From Panthera uncia (Eukaryota; Chordata; Mammalia; Carnivora; Felidae): a stretch of 64,000 nucleotides of DNA. Of the stretch, positions 46,456 to 57,724 are shown in pieces. The stretch is from positions 20,233,961 to 20,297,960 of the forward strand of contig NC_064815.1 in the NCBI RefSeq assembly GCF_023721935.1, written 5' to 3'. The notes under the pieces were generated by a model. It had not been told where the DNA came from and ran no database searches. It saw nothing but the letters and a program-made list of their open reading frames with translations. How positions within the stretch are numbered: the stretch's first letter is position 1; every line of letters starts with the position of its first letter. The position numbers were made by a program, and so were the translations under genes.

Positions 46456-46736
46456 ACAATAAATTTAATTGACATCCCTCCTCACACGTAATTGCACACT
46501 CTTTCCCTTGTAATGAGAACTTTTAAGATCTACTCTCTTAGTTTCAAATATGCAGTACAGTGTTATTAACTACAGTCACCATGCTGTATGTTAGACCCAC
46601 AGAATTTATTTGTTTCATCACTGAATGCATGTACCTTTTGATTCCCTTCCCTCATTCACCTACCACCCACCCACCAAATCGGGCAATCGGCAATCTGTTC
46701 TCTGCATCTTTGAGCTCAGGGTTGTTATGTTTGTTT

Positions 46737-46750
46737 GGGGGGGGGGGGGG
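46737..46750. repeat. G14 homopolymer
   Basis: Fourteen consecutive G. Confidence 0.95.
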
Positions 46751-46831
46751 TTTAAGATTCCATACATATGTGAAATCATATGATTTTTGTCTTCCTCTCT
46801 GACTTATTTCACTCTGAGCTCACCTCTTTCT

Positions 46832-47592
46832 TTTTTTGCATTTCTTAATTTAAATTCAATTTAGTTAACATGGAGTGTAATAATGATTGCAGGAATAGAA
46901 TTCAGTGATTCATCACTTACATGCGACACCCCGTGCTCATCCCGCCAAGTGCTCTCCTCAATGCCCATCACCCATGTAGCCCGTCCCCCCACCCAACACC
47001 CCACCAGCAACCCTCAGTTTGTTCTCTGTATTTAAGAGTCTCTTACGGTTTGTGTCCCTCTCCGTTTTTATCTTGTTTTTCCTTGCCTTCCCCTGGGTTC
47101 ACCTGTTCTGTTTCTTAAATGCCACATGTAAGTGAACTCATATGATATTTGTCTTTCTCTGCTGACTTCTTTTGCTTAACACAATACACTCTAGTTCCAT
47201 CCACATTGTTGCAAATGGTAAGACTTCATTCCTTTTGATCACTGGATAATATTCCATTGTCTGTACCTACCACATCTTCTTTATCCATTCCTCAGTAGAT
47301 GGACATTTGGGCTCTTTCCTTCCTTTGGCTGTTGTTGATAGGGCTGCTGTGAACACGGGGGTGCACGTGCCCCTTCGAATCAGCATTCTGTTACCCCTTG
47401 GGTAAATACCCAGCAGCGCAATCGCTGGGTCGTAGGGTGGTTCTATTTTTTAGTATCTTGAGGAGCCTCCATACTGTTTTCCAGAGGGGCTGCACCAGTT
47501 TGCCTTCCCGCCAGCACCTGGGATCCCCCAAAGGGATCCTCTTTCTCCGCGTCCTCGCCAGCACCTGTCGTTGCCTGAGTCGCTAATGTTAG
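46832..47592 (-). mobile_element. 5'-truncated L1, antisense, with target-site duplications
   Basis: T tail at 46831-46837, then antisense 3' UTR and ORF2 end (CATCACTTACATGCGACACC, CTTTTGATCACTGGATAATATTC, GGGTAAATACCCAGCAGCGC, GAGCCTCCATACTGTTTTCC). Flanked by GAGCTCACCTCTTTCT at 46816-46831 and GAGCCCACCTCTTTCT at 47593-47608, one mismatch. Length about 760 bp; coding potential lost by truncation. Confidence 0.9.
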
Positions 47593-47608
47593 GAGCCCAC
47601 CTCTTTCT

Positions 47609-48811
47609 GGTTTCACCCTGTCCGTTACCGCCAGTTGCAACCATGCTGTTCCCCAGACTGATTACCTAAGGCCACAAACTCCCCCCACATATACCTGTCC
47701 TTCAAATCATCACAGGCAATGCCGCAACCGAGTGTCATGCTTCTGCATAACATCCGTGGGTTTTTATCTTTCCAGCCTCCAATCACGTGTTTCTCATTTC
47801 CCACCCCTTGGCCCTGGAACATGGTGTTTTCGAATGTTTGTTACGGTAGCCTCTGACCTCTGTGCGTGGTTGCACTTTTTTTAATAGAAATTTTTTTGTA
47901 TTATTTTTTAAATATGTTTTGTATGATGTGTATAATCTCGGTATCGTTGACTTAAACCCAGTTAGCAAACAAGCCTGAAATGCCTACGGCTGGTAACAAT
48001 GAAGGGCGTTTCGTACTCGTCTTCCTTTTCCTTAGTGGGGTATCTGCAGATCTTCCCCACCTTATCCTTGTTCTGGGGCCCAGACGGAAGGGACAGCCCC
48101 CACATGGGGCATGCCATTCTCATGGCAGAGGAGAAAGAGCACATGATGTGGCCTTTAGAGCTTTTAATTGGATGCGGCGGATGTGACTCCTGCTCACATT
48201 TCATTGGCCAAGGAAGTGACAGGACCACACTTGGTAGAAATGGAGTAGGAGAGTATAAGACTCTCACGAGGACACGAAGACCATACTGGGGGATGCCACA
48301 CCTCCCTTTAGCTTTCCTTCCTCATGAACACGGCTTTGAACCTGGATGTTATCTTGTTAGAGCATGATGCGTATCTAAAGCAAGACGGGAACGGCCAGCT
48401 TCGCAGGAGATACAGAACATCTTTAGAGATGTGTGCATTATCTGAGGTGTGACACAACTTCCAAGTCCGTGAGGTGTGCAGGGCGTGCGGAGGTGACGGC
48501 AGATGGCCGGGTGAGTGGGAGGCCAACTAGCAGGTGGCATTTTTTTTTTTTTCCTCTGGGAGTCTCAACCGAGGGGGCTATGTTGCGCTCACTGTATCCC
48601 CAGTAAGTGCCTGCGAGTTCACGAGTATGCTTGAAGCAGAACACGATGGAAAAAGCTGCTCATCTGATATCCTGGAAAGCTGAGCCGAGCTTCCACACGG
48701 GAGCTTTGGGCTGTGCAGCCATGCCCCAAGCTTTGGCTTGGCAGCCATGCCCCAGGCTGAGTTCTCAGCCCCACGCGCCCAACACCTGCTCATCCCTCTT
48801 TATCCCCACAG
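47609..48811. other. intronic sequence upstream of the CALN1 exon
   Basis: No repeat confidently recognised apart from a T13 run at 48540-48552. The acceptor lies at 48810-48811 after a pyrimidine-rich stretch. Confidence 0.5.
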
Positions 48812-48968
48812 TTCGACATGCAGAGGATAACTCTGGAGGAGCTGAAGCACATCCTCTACCACGCCTTCCGGGACCACTTGACAATGAAGGACATCGAGAA
48901 CATCATCATCAACGAGGAGGAGAGCCTGCAGGAGACCTCGGAGAACTGCCAGACAGAGTTCGAAGGAG
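48812..48968 (+). CDS. CALN1: CALN1 penultimate coding exon (calneuron-1 / CaBP8)
   Basis: The exon starts at a complete TTC codon after a pyrimidine-rich acceptor ending CCCCACAG and ends one base into a Gly/Val codon before the donor GTAGGT. It encodes 52 residues beginning FDMQRITLEELKHILYHAF and ending NCQTEFEG, which I recognise as calneuron-1, residues about 126-177 of the usual 219-residue form. Calneuron-1 is a neuronal EF-hand protein of the Golgi and trans-Golgi network; published work on the family reports calcium-dependent inhibition of phosphatidylinositol 4-kinase beta. The two working EF-hands are encoded upstream, outside the window. This exon carries the degenerate C-terminal half: no canonical Asp-x-Asp-x-Asp-Gly loop is visible, followed by an acidic Glu-rich linker. 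Splice phases are 0 at the start and 1 at the end. There is no frameshift or stop. Confidence 0.96.
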
Positions 48969-49134
48969 GTAGGTGCCCCCGATTCCGCCTCCTACCTGGT
49001 CTGGGACCGGCCAACACCTTCACACCCTCGCTGTGAAGAGTGAATTATTTACAGTCGGGGCTGGAGGGCCTTGTCCTGAAGCCAAGAATCCAGGACTGAG
49101 GTCGCAAGATCCTTTCTGCAAAGATGCAATAGGT

Positions 49135-49255
49135 TCTTTTTTCTTTTCTTTTTTCTTTTCTTTTCTTTTTTCTTTTCTTTTCTTTTCTCTTCTCTTCTCT
49201 TTTCTTCCTTTTCTTTTCTTTTCTTTTCTTTCCTTTCCTTTTCTTTTTCCATTTT
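49135..49255. repeat. (TTTTC)n polypyrimidine microsatellite
   Basis: About 120 bases of TTTTC/TTTCC/TCTTC units on the transcribed-sense strand, beginning about 167 bases after the CALN1 donor. Confidence 0.95.
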
Positions 49256-51660
49256 TCCCCCCAAACCCTGCCTTTTTGCAGGAACTCTAGGGACCCTGTC
49301 TTTCCTCCAGTGGTTCTCTCAGGTCTGTGATTAGATGGGCAGCTTTGTGGTACTTTGCCGTTACTTGCCGGGGGGCTGCATGGAGTGGTACAAACTCCCG
49401 CGCCCAACTCGGGTCAAGTCCAGTGGCTAAGTGCGCAAACTTGGCCACCAGGTGTGCCTTCTCTGAGGGCGTACCCTGACCTATAAACATCAGGATAATT
49501 ACACCTACTTCGCGGGACCCTTAGAAAAGGATTGCCTCTGTGCTCTGCTCCCTGAAGGCACTGGTCAGAAACAGCCCCATTCACAAAAATACTCTCGCGA
49601 ATTTAACCCTGTACTTACAGAAGAAAGAAGCTTTTCCTGGGGCCAAAATATAGACCCACGAGAGGCCATTTTTCTTGGGCTCATGAAAGAAAAGTTAAGA
49701 AAAAAAAAACAAAACAAAACCAGCCTACCTGATCCCCTAATCAGTAGAAAGTTCCAGGGAAGCTAAATAATTCAATCCCTCTTTCCAACTCTGAAAATCA
49801 GAACTGCTTTAACAACCCTGATGAATAGAAAAAAAAGATTTTTTTAATGACATTAAAACAGGATATCAGGCCCAGCCATCTCTAACTTTTTCAGGGCTGG
49901 GATCTCTTAAAGAGGTCTAGCCACTCTTTTCTATTCTTTTTCCTGAACACTTACACAAATCGGGGCACACCGTTGGGAAGCTGTCACATAGCCACCAGGA
50001 TGGCATTCGCCCTGCCTGGTCTCGGAGCCAACACGTTAGAGCCGGCCGAGCGGGGAGTCTATGCAGAACGGAGTTAGTCCAGGGGGCCACAGTGGTTCAT
50101 TCGGACCTGGGCCCCCAGGGGTCCTGTCCGGGCCACACCGCTGCATCGTGTGCAGGATTAAAGGCCATGACAGGAAGAGACGCTTCTACTCCGAGGTGAT
50201 AAGTGCGATTAACTCAAGCCAGGGAGACGGGGAGTGGTGGATAGGGAGGGATTGGGGTAAACTTGAGAGCTGTGCCCCCTTCTGAAGGCATTCAAAAATC
50301 TTTCAAAAACGCCGTGTGTGGCGAACAAAACCCGGTTGTGGCCCGGAAGCTGCCCCGGTCGGCCTGCATGTGACACGTGGGCTGGAGCATCAGTGGCTGT
50401 ATTTGGAGTCGGAGCCACGCAAGACCACACGAGAGCAGGGTGGTCACAGCCAAAGCCACATGTGCAGCAGGACAGGCAGGGGGATCGGGAGGGTGAGCAG
50501 GGGCGAGGCAGGCAGAGATGGGAGGAACACCTGAGAAAACAGCAGGCCTGGCCTCCCCCATCCATCTCGACCCAGCTCTTTCCACCCTGATGACAGACTG
50601 TGTGTTCAAACAATGGAAGCATCGGGGGCTCCGGCCCCCCACTGTCAGCAAATGCTCTGGAGATGGGGTGGGGAGTATTTCTGGACATCTTGTTTTCCAC
50701 AAGAGCCTTCGTTTGTGGGTCAGTGTTTTGTTCAGAGAAATGTCACAAGTCTTAGTAATTTGGGAAAGGTCAGACTGCACTGGGAAGGAATCTGAACCCT
50801 AAGCAATGTCTTTTTATTATTCAAAAGCTCATATATTAATACACTGAGGGAGAAAGGGGTTTCCAAATCGAAGTCTTCCTGAGTCCGCTCTAATTGACTC
50901 GTACGTATAACATGGGCAACAGCTACCAACCGTGGGGTTTATTGATACGTTCCAGTTGCTGTGCTGAATGCTTTAAACTTCGTGGCCTTCTTGAATAAGA
51001 GAAACATTGCTTTGTAATTAGCACATTGCTTTTTTGAATGCCCTCTGCAACGTGGATTACATAAGCCGTTTTGCTTGTTTTCACATCAGAGGGGTTTTTT
51101 TGTTTTGTGTTTGTTTTAATATTATGTCAGTGCCGTTTGGCCTGAAAGGCGAGCTCATTGGTTTGTGTTCAGGTTGAAGATTTTTTCCAGTCTCGGAGAG
51201 AACTGAAGTCACTGGTGGATATATTTAATGCCCGCAGCCGTCTCCTTGTTCAAGAAAGGGCTGCCCTGACTGTGTATTTGGGCAGAGTTGTCTAGGATGA
51301 GGTGATACGCAGGCACTGAGCTCCCCGCTGCTGCCCTAGGACTGGAAGAGTCCGTTTGAGGCCTTGTGGCCGACCTTGACCTCCTCCCTACCCTCCCAGG
51401 GAGCTCTTCCCTCCTGCTCTTGTTAAAATTTTGCTGCAGCAAAAAACGAATCAAACCAAACAACTTGGCTGCAGCAGGTAGATACCCACGCTGATCAGCT
51501 CAACCTGGAAAGCCGGGAGATCCAAGGGGACTGGGAATCTTGCCTTACTTTATGTCAGAGGAAGGAACCAATGAAGAAACAAAACAGAAACCTAAAAGTG
51601 CAGGTCTTTGCCCTGTCTCTGAGCGAGGAAGGATGAGCTGGTCGATGAAACTGATGTGCG
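49256..51660. other. low-repeat intronic sequence
   Basis: No SINE or L1 recognised across 2.4 kb. Overlapping ORFs at 50209-50780 (minus, 162-163 codons in two frames) have no recognisable domain. Confidence 0.45.
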
Positions 51661-51675
51661 GTAGAATGGAAATTT

Positions 51676-51920
51676 GTTTCTTTTAATTTTTTTAATGCTT
51701 ATTTATTTTTGAGAGAGAGAGGGAGAGCACAAGTAGGGGAGGGGCAGAGAGAGAGAGAGAGAGAGAGTCAGACAGACAGACAGACAGAATCGGAAGCAGG
51801 CTCCAGGCTCTGAGCTGTCAGCACAGAGCCCGGCGCGGGGCGCGAGCCCACGAACTGCAAGATTATGTATGACCTGAGCCGAAGTGGGATGCTCGACCGA
51901 CTGAGCCACCCGGGCGCCCT
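51676..51920 (-). mobile_element. SINEC with (GA)n and (GACA)n
   Basis: Reverse copy, head CCACCCGGGCGCCC. Flanks GGTAGAATGGAAATTT and GGTAGAATGGAATTT differ by one A. Confidence 0.94.
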
Positions 51921-51935
51921 GGTAGAATGGAATTT

Positions 51936-53420
51936 AAAGAGGCGCACCTCAAATAACTCTGAGCTCAGCAAATTGGGGGTCAAGACTGAGATTCCGGAGC
52001 GTAGCAGAGGTTTGAAAATGCTGATGTGCACGACCTGACGTGGAACCTGTTAGAGCCGAACAGGAGGCCCTTCCTCAGGCCCTAGCGTCGTTTTACACCA
52101 GTGATGATACTTTTCGCTTTTACAAATCTTGGGTCTGAGACTTGTACAAACGTGTTCAGGTTCTGTCCGTTAAGTCAGGAAATCTCGGTCGTTCCTTCCA
52201 CATCAATGGATGTGGGGGGGATGTGGCCCCCTTTGGTGGGAGAGGTTTATGTTTTTCTTTTTCTCCTTTTAGTTTTCCCTTTGGCTTGATTTTGTTGTCT
52301 TTACCCGTTTGGTTCTTAGGCCCACGCAAACCACAGATACGTGTGCACGCACAGACACATCCACAGGGCCCCTCACGCGTTCTAATCTGCCTTACCGTTA
52401 CGGAAGATAGGGCTCTGTGATCATAAGGAGGCAGGAATGTTTCCATCTTCTCCCAGGGGAAGGACAAGAGGTACTAGGATGAGATTCCAAGGTACACAGA
52501 AGGACAGCTTTCTTGACTTGTCTTCAGGAAACCCTTGAGTTGGGGGTTCGTGTCATGTGTAGAACCCATTTTCCTGGAGCACCAAAAGAAGTCATCTACA
52601 GAAGCCCTTATTAAGGCCGGGAAGAGACCAGAAGAATCTAATTCAAGGGTTCTGAAGTGGACCTTTCCTTTATTCACACCTGTCTTCCAGATGAGAAATC
52701 ATTCAGATTGAGTCAAACACCGGACCAAGTGTCACCCACCGTGCTGGGTGCTTTGGGCATGAGGTCATTGAATCGCACTGAATTCAGGGGCTTTCCGGCA
52801 AAACCCATCAGCTGGCCGTCTATCCAGCCCCCGGTCCAAAGAGAATCCTCAACTCAAAGTATGCCTTTCAAGTGTTCCCAACGCCCCAGATCTTTTTGGA
52901 TTCCCTCATTAAGATCAATTATGTTGAATGTTCTGAGCTGTCAGTTTTCAATATGTGTGTTCTAACTATTTGGAAAAATAAATAGGTCAGCATTCACCGA
53001 AATGGGCTAGTTACCGGACTGTGTGCCTGCCCGCAATGCCCACTCACCGTCCGGGCTACATGAGAGGTTTAAGACGTTTTGCTTCCGTGTGATTCCTTTA
53101 TAATCACCAGACATTTCGCCTTTGGGGAACAGAAGCCCAGTGACGCTGAGAGACAGATTCCTGTCTCACTATTTGGGTCCAGTTGCTGACACATGTGGAA
53201 TCGAGTGGTCTTGTGGTTGACCTTGTGGTCATCTAGTTGCCTGTCACCGGATCCTTATTAAGGGTTCACCTAACAAATTATATTATATATATTATGTTTG
53301 ATTTACCGCTTCTAATGTGTTTACTGCTTCCTCCATATCGATACAGTCCAGGAGGAAAGGGACGGGAGGGAACTGCCTGGCGTGGCAGCCAGGGGCCGGT
53401 CACCTGTTAACACGAGCAAC
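51936..53420. other. low-repeat intronic sequence
   Basis: Nothing recognised over about 1.5 kb apart from an AT-rich stretch at 53276-53300. Confidence 0.45.
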
Positions 53421-53424
53421 TCAC

Positions 53425-53560
53425 CTGTCAGCGTGTCCTGGGAGAGAAGTTCTGTGGCCCCTCTGGTACAGATGAGGAAACCGAGGCTCAGCAGACTGGT
53501 GTCGCTCGTCCAAGGTCAAATACCGGGGAAGGGTGTGAACCCGGGGCTATCTGACAAGGC
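53425..53560 (+). mobile_element. MIR relic
   Basis: GGTACAGATGAGGAAACCGAGGC, CCAAGGTCAAATACC and GTGTGAACCCGGGGC follow MIR order. Confidence 0.6.
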
Positions 53561-53990
53561 CCTGCCCCTTCATTTGTTCCTCTGGCTCCCTTTAGCCAGA
53601 CACAGGCGTCTCAGGCCCCCTTACGGAATGGCACTTCATCGTCACTCGTTTTTCATGTCATCGCCAGGAAAGTCATATTATATTTGGAAGTTGAGTAGAA
53701 GGCGCGGCAAGACTGTGTGTGAGCCCTTTCAAGACACATCCCCCAAATGTTGTCCCTAAATGGAATACCAGCTGTCAGATTTTTCTAGACATTCTGACAA
53801 CACGCGCGGCAGAAGGAAGTAAAGCGAACTCATCAACGGGGGGGGAGAAATCGTTTCTGTGAAAGGCATATGGCAGAGCTGTTCTGCGCCATCCAGCGCC
53901 TCGGGATGATGGACGAGAGAAATAAATGTCAAAGGAGGGGACGCGGGCCGGGTAGCTCCCTAGCTCCCAAAGCATCACTGCGCAGACATG
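53561..53990. other. unassigned intronic sequence
   Basis: Nothing recognised. Confidence 0.4.
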
Positions 53991-53994
53991 CGGG

Positions 53995-54130
53995 TTACGG
54001 GCCCACCCCTGGCTGGACTAGATATGTGACCCTGCGTGGGTTCTCTAGAAACTCTCAGCCTTCTCTTCTTCACCTCTGCAATGCAAAGATTGGACAATGA
54101 CGGTCACGTCCAGCTTCAACAATTTCTGCC
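53995..54130 (+). mobile_element. MIR relic
   Basis: GATATGTGACCCTGCGTGGG, AACTCTCAGCCTTCTC and CACCTCTGCAATGCAAAG follow the MIR order. The EF-hand-like peptide across it is chance. Confidence 0.55.
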
Positions 54131-54590
54131 TCAGCGGAAGGTCAGAAAGAATTTGCAGCCAAATCTAAGGTCTCCAGGCCAGCCATCCCTGCTGAAGCTG
54201 CAGAATTCCTATTGGGATGTCAAATGCACACCCAGATGGGGAGCCTTGTCCCATCACCTGGCCGTGCACGTTGGGTATTTCAGGCCCGTCCAAATGAAAA
54301 GGGCATAACACGTCTCCTACACCATCTGCTCTCGGTTTGCCCGGTGCCACGAATTTCCTTAAATAAAACCTGTTCTCTGCGGGTGGAGGTTAAGGTGGAG
54401 CGGAGGGTCCGTGGCAGGTGGTGAGACAGGACACAGTTTTCAGAGAGATTTGGGACTTCAGACAGAAAGGGATTTTTTTTCTTCTATTTGGGAATCCTTC
54501 ACAGCAGTCCGGCAGGAAAGTTTTCTGGAGCCACGAGTGAGGAGTGATGAGATTCTGAGACACGAGGTAGACAGCTGGAGGACTGGTTTT
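54131..54590. other. unassigned intronic sequence
   Basis: Nothing recognised. Confidence 0.4.
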
Positions 54591-54599
54591 GATTAGTAC

Positions 54600-54790
54600 G
54601 CCTGGTCGTTGAGGACTCCAACTCTGCACTCTGGACAAGCCTGGCTGAAAATCCTGCTTTGTCCTGTCTGCGGTCACTTGCCTGAGACACTTGCATACAC
54701 AGTAAGAGCCTAATGTTCTTCATCCGTGAAATGGGAATCACACAATGACTGCCTCGTGTGGCTGGGACATGAAGTGACACATGAGATTAT
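54600..54790 (+). mobile_element. MIR
   Basis: GCGGTCACTTGCCTGAGACAC, TCTTCATCCGTGAAATGGG and CATGAAGTGACACATGAG match MIR. Confidence 0.6.
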
Positions 54791-55745
54791 TTTGTATAAG
54801 GCTGAACACGTGAGTGAGCACTCGAAACAGACAACGAAACAGAACGAGCTCATCCCTAGCCCCAGGTCTGTTCTCCTGATTTGATTTTTTTTTTCCCGGA
54901 GACGTCGTGCGTCCCCACTGCTAGAATGCCACATCGTCTTTGAAGGATAGCACAGGCACCAAAGGTGCAGGGTTTGAACATTCTTCTTGACACCTTCACT
55001 CCTAAAGTCAAGTCGATGCCAACATCGGAGGTGCCAAAAGTACCAGTCAGGACTCTTGGTTTTAAGTAGCAGCAACTCAACCCAGACGCCCTTAAACTAA
55101 AAAATATTGGCAAAGGGATGAACTTTGGCTGACCTGGATCGAAAGAGCTCAAGCGACATTCCCTCGTCCTCCCAACCCCCTGTCTGTCACTGTCTCATTC
55201 CCAGTCTCTGTCCTTCTTTCCTCTCTGTTGGCTTCGTTCTTGGGCAGGCTGTCTCTCCCCGAAGTGACAGGATTCTCTCCCTGAAGATTCACCTCCATTC
55301 CAAGAAGGGGCTCCCATCAATCCTGCTTGGCCCACATGCCTAACCCTGAACCCAGCCAAGAGCTTGGCACACTCTACTTGGCCAGTCTGGTTTGCTGCAG
55401 GGGGAAGGTGGAGCCCTGGACCAAGAGTTCAATCAGTCTGAAGACTGAGCTACAGATACCCAAACCAAAAGATGAATTACGTTCCCAGAAGAGGAAGGTC
55501 TGTCGGAAAGGCCAGAACAACACCTGGCCACCTCACCAAGGGTCCACGGTGGAACCCTCCAAGCAAGACCTGGCTGTCCGATGGCTAGAAACCTGAGGAT
55601 TTTATGGTAGCGAAGGAGCCAGAAGGGTGGCCCTTCTTCCCCTTAACAGGTATCATAAAACATGGCACTGCTATTCGGCCACATCATCTATCTCTGCAGG
55701 TCTTACCTGGGGTACCTGAGCATTCTTGGTCTCGCTGATGTATAG
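54791..55745. other. unassigned intronic sequence
   Basis: Nothing recognised; open frames here have no known domain. Confidence 0.4.
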
Positions 55746-55760
55746 AAAATTCACTTTCAG

Positions 55761-55996
55761 GGGCACCTGGGTGGCTCAGTCGGTTGAGCATCCGACTTCG
55801 GCTCAGGTCATGATCTAGTAGTTCATGAGTTCATGTCCCGTGTCGGGCTCTGTGCTGACAGCTCGGAGCCTGGAGCCCGCTTCGGATTCCGGGTCTCCCT
55901 CTCTCTCTGCCCCTCTCCCGCTTGTGCTCGCTCCCTCGCTCTCTCGGTCTCTCAAGAGTAACTAAAAATATTTTTTAAAAATGACAAAAAAAGAAT
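55761..55996 (+). mobile_element. SINEC
   Basis: Head GGGCACCTGGGTGGCTCAG, complete body. Perfect 12-bp duplication ATTCACTTTCAG at 55749-55760 and 55997-56008. Confidence 0.95.
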
Positions 55997-56074
55997 ATTC
56001 ACTTTCAGGAGCTCTTAATTAGTTCCACTTTAGGCTATGGAAATATTCAGTTTCATAAAATCATAAAATGTGAG

Positions 56075-56215
56075 ACCTGGAAGGATCACAGAGCAGTAAT
56101 AGCTCCCAGACTTGGTAGTTCTGGCTCATTGTGAGAATCACCTAAGATGGGTTTTGTATTGTTTTGTTTTTAAACATTCCTGAGCCCCGAACTCCCTGCC
56201 AGAAATATCACTTAC
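56075..56215 (+). mobile_element. MER5-type hAT fragment
   Basis: GCTCCCAGACTTGGTAG, GAGAATCACCTAAGATGG and CATTCCTGAGCCCCG resemble the sense MER5 pattern. Confidence 0.5.
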
Positions 56216-56457
56216 ATAGAGGTCTGTGTGGGGGCAATTAATCAGAATTGTTATGATTCTGGTTCGCCTCATTTGGGAGCCAAAGCCTCCAGACACGCAG
56301 CCCCATTTCGAAGAGACTGAGCCAGAGGGATTATGGACCCAATACGTCCAGGGTCACCCAGCCAGTCCGTGGCAAAATCCGTGCAGACTCCAGGAGAAAA
56401 CTCCTAGAGTCACTGCCTGTCATTTGCCGAGTGGAGCAGTGTGAATCTGTTTTGTTC

Positions 56458-56673
56458 TTTGTTTTGTTTTAAATGTTTATTACTTGAGAAAGAGACAGAG
56501 AGCAAGCAGGGGAGGGGCAGAGGGAAAGAGAGGGGGAGACACAGAATCCGAAGCAGGCTCCAGGCTCTGAGCTGTCAGCGCAGAGCCTGACGTGGGGCTC
56601 GAACCCACAGGCCTCGAGATCATGACCTGAGCTGAAATCGGCCGCCCAACCGACCGAGCCACCCCGGCGCCCC
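56458..56673 (-). mobile_element. SINEC
   Basis: Reverse copy, head CCACCCCGGCGCCCC. Flanks GAATCTGTT and AAATCTGTT. Confidence 0.93.
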
Positions 56674-56969
56674 TAAATCTGTTAAAATAACAAAGCGAAA
56701 CCTGTCTGATGCTTGAGCTCACAAACCCAGGTCCTGCCATATAGCATCCAGGAGTCTGTAGGTGTTCAGGACTTGCTACCAAGCTTTCAAGAAAACTGGA
56801 GACCCCACTTCTATGTGCTCCTGTGTCAATTTCTCCCCATGTTCCTTCTGGGCTCCTAAGTCAACCACTCTGCTGGAAAGAGAGCTCGGGTCCCATGGGA
56901 AGAGAAACATGGAAAAGATTGCCAGCAGCATGATACATTCTTGCCATTTTCCGTGTTCAGTTGCAAGTT

Positions 56970-57520
56970 CCTCGAAAAGAGTTACCATACCACCCAGAAA
57001 TTGGACTCCTACCCGGATCTGTACCCAAGGGCGCTGGAAACACGTCCACACAAAAACTTGTATAAGAATGTTCTAGCAGCATTATCCATAATTGCCCAAA
57101 ACTGGAAACAACCCAAACGTCCATCAGCTGGTGAACGGAGAAACAAAAGGTGGCACAAAGAGAAATAAAGGACCAACACATGTGACAGCATGCATGGGCT
57201 GGGCCAAGTTAAAGAAGTAAGAGGCAAAAGGCTACACGTTGTACATTTGCATGTATCTGCTATGCCCGATGCCGGGACGAGGTATCTCCATAGAGACAGA
57301 AAGGAGATTAGCGATTGCCAGGGGCTGGGGAGGCGGGAATGAAGGGACGAAGCGTGACTTCTAACGTGTGTGGCGTTTCTTTTTAGGGTGATGAACACAT
57401 TCTGGAATTGGGTAGTGGATTCTTTCCCAACCTGGTGAATGTACTAAATGCCACTGAACTGTCCACGCTAAAAGGCTGAATGTTACGGTATGGGAATGCC
57501 ATCTCAATTAAAAATAAGCA
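56970..57520 (+). mobile_element. old L1 3' end, sense
   Basis: CATACCACCCAGAAATTGG, AACAACCCAAACGTCCATC, TTGCCAGGGGCTGGGG and ATGTACTAAATGCCACTGAAC are L1M 3' text in order. Confidence 0.8.
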
Positions 57521-57542
57521 AGTATTGACAGACCAGTCCATG

Positions 57543-57720
57543 GAGCGCCTGGGTGGTTCCGTCGGCTAGGCATCCGACTCTTGGTTTCAGCTCAGGTCGT
57601 GATCTCACAGTTCGTGGGCTCGAGCCCCACGCCGGGCTTCGCGCTGCTGGTGCGGAGCCTGCTTGGGATTCTCTCTCCCTGTCCCTGTCCCTCAAAATAA
57701 TAAATAAACATAAAAAAAAA
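57543..57720 (+). mobile_element. SINEC, older
   Basis: GAGCGCCTGGGTGGTTCCG head, CCCTGTCCCTGTCCCTC instead of the usual CT region, short A tail. Confidence 0.9.
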
Positions 57721-57724
57721 AAGT

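Larger units (their letters stand above)
46110..46815 (-). mobile_element. old L1 (L1MA/B-like) 3' region, antisense
   Basis: ATAATTGACATGTAACATTAC, ATTTGTATATATTGCAAAATAATC, GAGAACTTTTAAGATCTACTC and CACCATGCTGTATGTTAGACC are antisense L1M 3' UTR. Split by the SINE at 46217-46455; a G14 run lies at 46737-46750. Confidence 0.8.
1..48811 (+). other. CALN1: CALN1 upstream intron (3' part)
   Basis: No preceding CALN1 exon is seen: no EF-hand loop with Asp-Arg-Asp-Gly-Asn-Gly or Asp-Met-Asp-Gly-Asp-Gly appears in any frame. The AG at 48810-48811 closes the intron. It is therefore at least 48.8 kb long here, consistent with the very large introns known for this gene. It is filled mainly with interspersed repeats. 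Confidence 0.85.

Noticed and set aside
49045..49407. 120-codon Lys/Arg/Glu-rich ORF on the minus strand
   Set aside because: It is the antisense reading of the (TTTTC)n tract.
50209..50780. Two overlapping 162-163 codon ORFs, minus strand
   Set aside because: They overlap in different frames, show no known domain and have the composition of GC-rich intron; no support for a gene.
54036..54140. Peptide MQRLDNDGHVQ resembling the second EF-hand region of CALN1
   Set aside because: The real region needs an Asp-x-Asp-Gly-Asp-Gly loop and a hydrophobic Asp-Phe-Asp-Glu-Phe end. Here the loop is broken and no splice sites fit. The piece lies downstream of the penultimate exon, out of order, and the DNA follows a MIR relic.
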